The notes below the pieces were generated by a model. The model was given only the letters and a program-made list of their open reading frames with translations, made no database searches and was not told the origin of the DNA. From the NCBI GenBank assembly GCA_012514145.1, contig JAAZAV010000011.1:41609-105608 (forward strand): DNA of 64,000 nucleotides, written 5' to 3'. The DNA is from Clostridiales bacterium. Its GTDB lineage: Bacteria > Bacillota > Clostridia > Oscillospirales > CAG-272. A program made the translations under genes and the position numbers. Below are positions 60,616 to 64,000 of this stretch, piece after piece (the stretch's first letter is position 1; each line of letters opens with the position of its first letter).

Positions 60616-61476
60616 TCATACCCGCGGCATACGTCGGTAATCTCCGGGAGTCATACCAGTATTGCGGCGGAAAGCGCGTGAGAAATAGCTCGGGTCAGAG
60701 TATCCGCTGGCGTAGGCTATCGACTCAATACTGTCCCCGGTATTAGCAAGCAGGATACAGGCTCTTTCAATTCGCAGATTGGTAATGTATTTGCTTACTG
60801 TCATGCCGGTAGAGCGCTTGAAAATACGCCCCAGGTACTCTACCGACACTCCGATATGCCCGGCTGTACTTCTCACTAAATTGTCGCTTTCCAGTAAATT
60901 GCGGCATATATATTCCCGTGCAGCGCTTACATAGTCGTCCGGTTTGGTCTCGGGAGTGTAGGAAGTGATAACCTGTTCGATACCGTAAGCAAGCAGCAGG
61001 GCGGTATCCGACAGAATAGTCTCATCCGTGACATTCAGCTTGTCCCACGCTGATATCACCTCAGTTTCGGAATAGCCGAGGCTCACCAGCTCCCGTAGTT
61101 TTTCACGGCTCAGTTCACCGGGTATAACACGACACTGACCTACGAACACCACCGCCTGGGTTTTCCCGGAGGCGTCACGAACCGGCACCACCGCCTCGCA
61201 AACACCGGCGTGACAGTACTTGATAAAAGGCTGCTGCAGCTCATAGGGCGCTGCTGCCAGACGCATCGCTTCATCTGTGGCGTGCTTAGTGTCGCAGAGG
61301 ATACAGCGGTCGCGTTCCAGATCGATTGCGATACGGCACCAGGGGTGATAGTGGATACGGCGGTGCACCGAAACCAGGCTTCTCGCCGGTTCGTGCTGGC
61401 AGTATATGCAGACCCTGCCGCCCGTGAGACGTTCGGCAGCTCTGATAAGACATTCGATACGGTTTTCGGCAGTCAT
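60616..61476 (-). CDS. AraC-family regulator with PocR sensory domain
   Basis: A 286-residue transcription factor. The N-terminal half is a PocR-type ligand-binding domain with several conserved cysteines: GRVCIYCQHEPARS, DRCILCDTKHATDEA, and IKYCHAGVCEAVVPV with VFVGQCRV. The C-terminal 100 residues hold two helix-turn-helix motifs of the AraC type (HIGVSVEYLGRIFKRSTGM and SIESIAYASGYSDPSYFSRA). PocR domains sense small hydrocarbon derivatives such as diols or sugars' breakdown products in known cases. It lies 11 bases downstream of the heparinase-like gene and is probably co-transcribed with it; it may also regulate the glycyl radical enzyme. Confidence 0.9.
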   Translation of the reverse strand: MTAENRIECLIRAAERLTGGRVCIYCQHEPARSLVSVHRRIHYHPWCRIAIDLERDRCILCDTKHATDEAMRLAAAPYELQQPFIKYCHAGVCEAVVPVRDASGKTQAVVFVGQCRVIPGELSREKLRELVSLGYSETEVISAWDKLNVTDETILSDTALLLAYGIEQVITSYTPETKPDDYVSAAREYICRNLLESDNLVRSTAGHIGVSVEYLGRIFKRSTGMTVSKYITNLRIERACILLANTGDSIESIAYASGYSDPSYFSRAFRRNTGMTPGDYRRMPRV

Positions 61477-61487
61477 TGTCTGTATAA

Positions 61488-63773
61488 TCAGTCGTTCTCG
61501 GCAACGGCAGCAAGCGCAACATCAATCTCGCCTGCCGGCGCCGCGAACTCAAGCATTCCTTCTGTGCGTGACACCCGGCGCGCGGCATGACGATTACCGT
61601 TCACCGTCACTGTCCAGTAGCCGGCGCCGACACCCGAAATATAGACCCGAGCAGCAGATTCAAGAATGAATGTAAATCGCTTTGCGTTCTCTGCCCCGCG
61701 GGTGAATATAGCCGCCACATCTCCAAGCAAAGCTCCGACGGCACCGCAGGATGCATCGGTCTCACAGGTTATAAGCGATGCCGGGGCTGAGGATTTCTCA
61801 CCGGAGTCGGTTACATACATGGCGTGCATAAATTCTGTGTCGTTCGATACTTCAGAGGAGCGGACTTCGACCCGCCCCCAGCCGTCTTCTATGACAGTCT
61901 GTTCACGGTTAAACTGCTTGCGCAGAGCCATCTGCCTGCCGCAGACCATAAAGTTTGCATCTTCGCCGCCGATAAGAGTATACACCGGTTTTTTCGGCAG
62001 CAGAGTACGGCAGATAAGTGAACCGCCGTTGTCGACGCGTATCACATTTTCCGCTGTCTTGATCTCGGTCTGAGCATGCAGTGGGAATACCACCGTCTGT
62101 TCCGGCTTGACGGTGCGTATGCGGTCATAAACGAAGAACGCCATGGGGCGGCTGTTGTCCCGGGTGCACACCGCCGTCATGCGCCGAATCACCGACCGCG
62201 CCTTTATGGGGTGATATGCCTTCGTCAGATCTGTGGCGGCGTGTGCCCAATCCGCCCGCGCAGCTATACCAAGGGTACGACAGCGGTCGGCTGTACCCCG
62301 CTCGAACCAGAGCTTCAGATCGCGATTCTCGTTCGTTGTCCCCTCAACGGTATATTGGCCGCCGCAGGGCAGGCGCCACTTGCTGCTTACCGGTTCTTCG
62401 GGCTCCTCAATTAGCGGACAGTTGTGAGCTATCGAGTATTTGTTGTAGAACAGATCCTCTTCGCTGCCGTATGAGTCGTACAATCCCGAATCAGAGGCGA
62501 GAATCTTCCCGTAAAACAACATGAAGTGGCCGCAGTCCATATGCTCATGATTGGCTGAATATGCTTCTCCAATCTTCATATATGCCATCGCCGCGTCGGT
62601 GTCCCAGGAGGTGCGCAGGGTCGCCCCCGACCGCGGATATGTGGTAATGTGATATGCGGGCAATAAGTCCATCGACCGCATCGGCACAAGGGGATCATTA
62701 AATATCAGTAACTGCGCCGGCGTGGTCATGTTGTTGCTGCAGTTGAACTTAGTGAAGCCATCGAAGACATCATAAGCATACTGCTTGCTCACCCCATCAC
62801 CGAATAGAGCCGCACTGTAGAAGGCAGCCGATGACAATGCTCCCTTGGTATATGTCTTAGCTTTCTCGTTGAAATCATCGCCGATACGCAGGCTCTGTCC
62901 GTCGGGACGCAGCCAACTGAAAAACGTGGGCATGACACGGCGCATGTTTCCGAAATCATACAGCTCGCAGCCGTTCAATCGTTTTATCAGCAGCGCCGAC
63001 CATAACTCGAAGTAGAAGCGGTAGGGACCGTAGGCGGAGCCCTGGTTGTGGGAGCCGGCTTCGTACATAAAATTGCGGGCTGGCACGAATTCATTCTCAA
63101 TCCGCCCCATTACGAAGTACCAGATATCGGGATACTCATCATACGCCGCGATTGCCAGCGCCAGCCAGTCACGCAGTAATTGAGCCTCGCCGCCGTGACC
63201 TGTAACAGCTCCCTGACGATCAGGCGGGAAGCCCATCTCCATGCTGGGTGCCAGAATGTTACAGACCGCGGCAACAAGCATTCTCCTGTCCTCGTCGTCC
63301 ATCAGGTCATGACACCAGTCGTAGACTTCTGCGATGACAAGGATGATGTGAGAGTATGCGCGAGTGTTGTCGCTTAACTCGTCGGTAATAACAAAGGTGT
63401 TGATGTAGTTGAATATCGCGGTAATCGCCAGCTCGCCGGACGCAATATTGCCGGTCAGCGCGTAGTCGAATGCCATGGATTCGATTGCCGCGAGGTCGTT
63501 ACCGTTATAATTATAACTGTGTGGTGAGTCCGGACCGGGTACCGGCAAAATGCCGTCGAAGCCGCGTCCGATAAAAGCCTTCAGTGCCTCACAAGCCGGT
63601 GCATTCTCAGATGAGTTCGTGTTCAGCCTTATCACATCCAGCTTGTCTGCGTCGAACATGAGCCTCGGATGCTTGCCGGTCTGCGGCGGCGGCGTGGACG
63701 GCATTCCCCACACCCGGGGCAGAGGCGTTACCTCTCCGAAATCTCTAAGCATGTTTGTTTTTTGCGAATACAC
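61488..63773 (-). CDS. Heparinase II/III-family polysaccharide lyase-like protein
   Basis: A 761-residue protein with an alpha/alpha toroid (about 1-370) and a beta-sandwich C-terminal part, the fold of heparinase II/III and alginate lyase families. Segments include YDWCHDLMDDEDRRMLV and FMYEAGSHNQGSAYGPYRF in the toroid, and AYSANHEHMDCGHFMLFYG with conserved Asn and His, typical of the catalytic cleft. There is no signal peptide, so it would act on imported acidic oligosaccharides. It begins with GTG at 63773 behind GAGG, under a consensus promoter, and leads into the AraC regulator gene. The natural substrate is unknown. Confidence 0.85.
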   Translation of the reverse strand: MYSQKTNMLRDFGEVTPLPRVWGMPSTPPPQTGKHPRLMFDADKLDVIRLNTNSSENAPACEALKAFIGRGFDGILPVPGPDSPHSYNYNGNDLAAIESMAFDYALTGNIASGELAITAIFNYINTFVITDELSDNTRAYSHIILVIAEVYDWCHDLMDDEDRRMLVAAVCNILAPSMEMGFPPDRQGAVTGHGGEAQLLRDWLALAIAAYDEYPDIWYFVMGRIENEFVPARNFMYEAGSHNQGSAYGPYRFYFELWSALLIKRLNGCELYDFGNMRRVMPTFFSWLRPDGQSLRIGDDFNEKAKTYTKGALSSAAFYSAALFGDGVSKQYAYDVFDGFTKFNCSNNMTTPAQLLIFNDPLVPMRSMDLLPAYHITTYPRSGATLRTSWDTDAAMAYMKIGEAYSANHEHMDCGHFMLFYGKILASDSGLYDSYGSEEDLFYNKYSIAHNCPLIEEPEEPVSSKWRLPCGGQYTVEGTTNENRDLKLWFERGTADRCRTLGIAARADWAHAATDLTKAYHPIKARSVIRRMTAVCTRDNSRPMAFFVYDRIRTVKPEQTVVFPLHAQTEIKTAENVIRVDNGGSLICRTLLPKKPVYTLIGGEDANFMVCGRQMALRKQFNREQTVIEDGWGRVEVRSSEVSNDTEFMHAMYVTDSGEKSSAPASLITCETDASCGAVGALLGDVAAIFTRGAENAKRFTFILESAARVYISGVGAGYWTVTVNGNRHAARRVSRTEGMLEFAAPAGEIDVALAAVAEND

Positions 63774-63798
63774 AATAATCGCCTCACTTTCGTTTTGA

Positions 63799-63828
63799 TT
63801 ATACCGTCAGGTTCACCTTCCTGTCAAG
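63799..63828 (-). promoter_or_regulatory. Sigma-A promoter of the heparinase and AraC operon
   Basis: On the minus strand, -35 TTGACA (63828-63823), 18-base spacer, -10 TATAAT (63804-63799), about 25 bases before the GTG start. Confidence 0.75.
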
Positions 63829-63871
63829 CGCTGAATTAACGGATTTACATATGAAACCGAATGCAACGATA

Positions 63872-63898
63872 TGGGCAAGTTGTAAAATGAATTGCCCA
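63872..63898. repeat. Short inverted repeat near the window end
   Basis: TGGGCAA (63872-63878) and TTGCCCA (63892-63898), 7-bp arms and a 13-base loop. It directly precedes the larger hairpin at 63914-63985 and could be part of a mobile-element end. Confidence 0.4.
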
Positions 63899-63913
63899 AG
63901 AGAATAAAAAAGG

Positions 63914-63985
63914 GGTTCCATTGAGGAATGAAACCAGTTATACTTAGGCTGCGAACAAAAGCAACTGGAGGTAACTCAATGGAAC
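63914..63985. repeat. Long-range inverted repeat overlapping a start codon
   Basis: GTTCCATTGAG (63914-63924) is the exact complement of CTCAATGGAAC (63975-63985), and within it CCAGTT pairs with AACTGG. The right arm includes the ATG at 63979, so the folded RNA would hide the start. Transposase genes of some insertion sequences are protected from outside transcription in this way. Confidence 0.55.
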
Positions 63986-64000
63986 AGGTAGATTATAACA
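63979..64000 (+). CDS. Start of a gene cut by the window edge, possibly a transposase
   Basis: An ATG at 63979 follows CTGGAGGT (good Shine-Dalgarno) and reads MEQVDYN to the end of the window. Seven codons are too few for identification. The sequestering hairpin around its start suggests a mobile-element gene, but this is inference. Confidence 0.4.

Overview
The window looks like a chromosomal segment of an uncultured, anaerobic, carbohydrate-degrading Clostridia (Bacillota). The order Oscillospirales or Christensenellales is my inference, not something I can prove. Reasons: a Gram-positive dcw cluster (mraZ, rsmH, ftsL, PASTA-bearing PBP, murF, mraY, ftsW, murG, divIB, ftsZ); a PrpC/PrkC phosphatase and PASTA kinase pair; YlxM, KhpA and a CD1247-type protein; strong Shine-Dalgarno sites; textbook sigma-A promoters (TTGACA, 17 bp, TATAAT); a glycyl radical enzyme; and a Cys-type sulfatase.

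Layout. 1-3200: the tail of an endonuclease IV-like gene, then an AT-rich island holding a decayed IS110 transposase and an ABC exporter whose start is probably damaged. Two diverged copies of a roughly 97-bp repeat flank the island. 3.2-5.6 kb: M24 peptidase, EF-P and an acidic zinc-ribbon protein. 5.6-13.9 kb: a same-strand run of a double-FAD oxidoreductase, sulfatase, two membrane-anchored envelope proteins (one a VanY-like carboxypeptidase) and alpha-L-fucosidase. 14-16 kb: a TIM-barrel isomerase, a HAD phosphatase and a Cys/Asp-rich membrane microprotein. 16.2-21.9 kb: rlmN, prpC, prkC, an AEC transporter and a SIS-domain protein. 22-34.9 kb, minus strand: the dcw cluster under a promoter with three MraZ boxes. 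35-38.5 kb, minus: coaD, rsmD, uvrC and HPr. 38.8-44.6 kb: an FGGY kinase, a YhaN-like ATPase and a HAD/2-hydroxyacid-dehydrogenase fusion. 44.7-47 kb, minus: ylxM, ffh, rpsP, khpA. 47.4-56.2 kb: a sugar-binding lipoprotein, then an operon of serine hydrolase, xylulokinase, GH38-like enzyme and SDR. 56.3-64 kb: a second binding lipoprotein, tRNA-Met and tRNA-Glu, a glycyl radical enzyme, then heparinase-like and PocR/AraC genes on the minus strand. The window ends just inside a new gene behind a hairpin that resembles a mobile-element end.

Functionally it is a mosaic. Core cell-wall, division and translation operons alternate with small glycan-use modules (fucosidase, sulfatase, GH38, heparinase-like, two FGGY kinases, two orphan binding proteins). 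Several conserved operons are missing their usual members: murE, murD, murC, murB and ftsA around the dcw cluster; rsgA after prkC; rimM, trmD and rplS after rpsP. I found no obvious defence system, CRISPR array or prophage. The most unusual items are the HAD/dehydrogenase fusion, the glycyl radical enzyme of unknown substrate, and the long cationic cytoplasmic tails shared by several envelope proteins.
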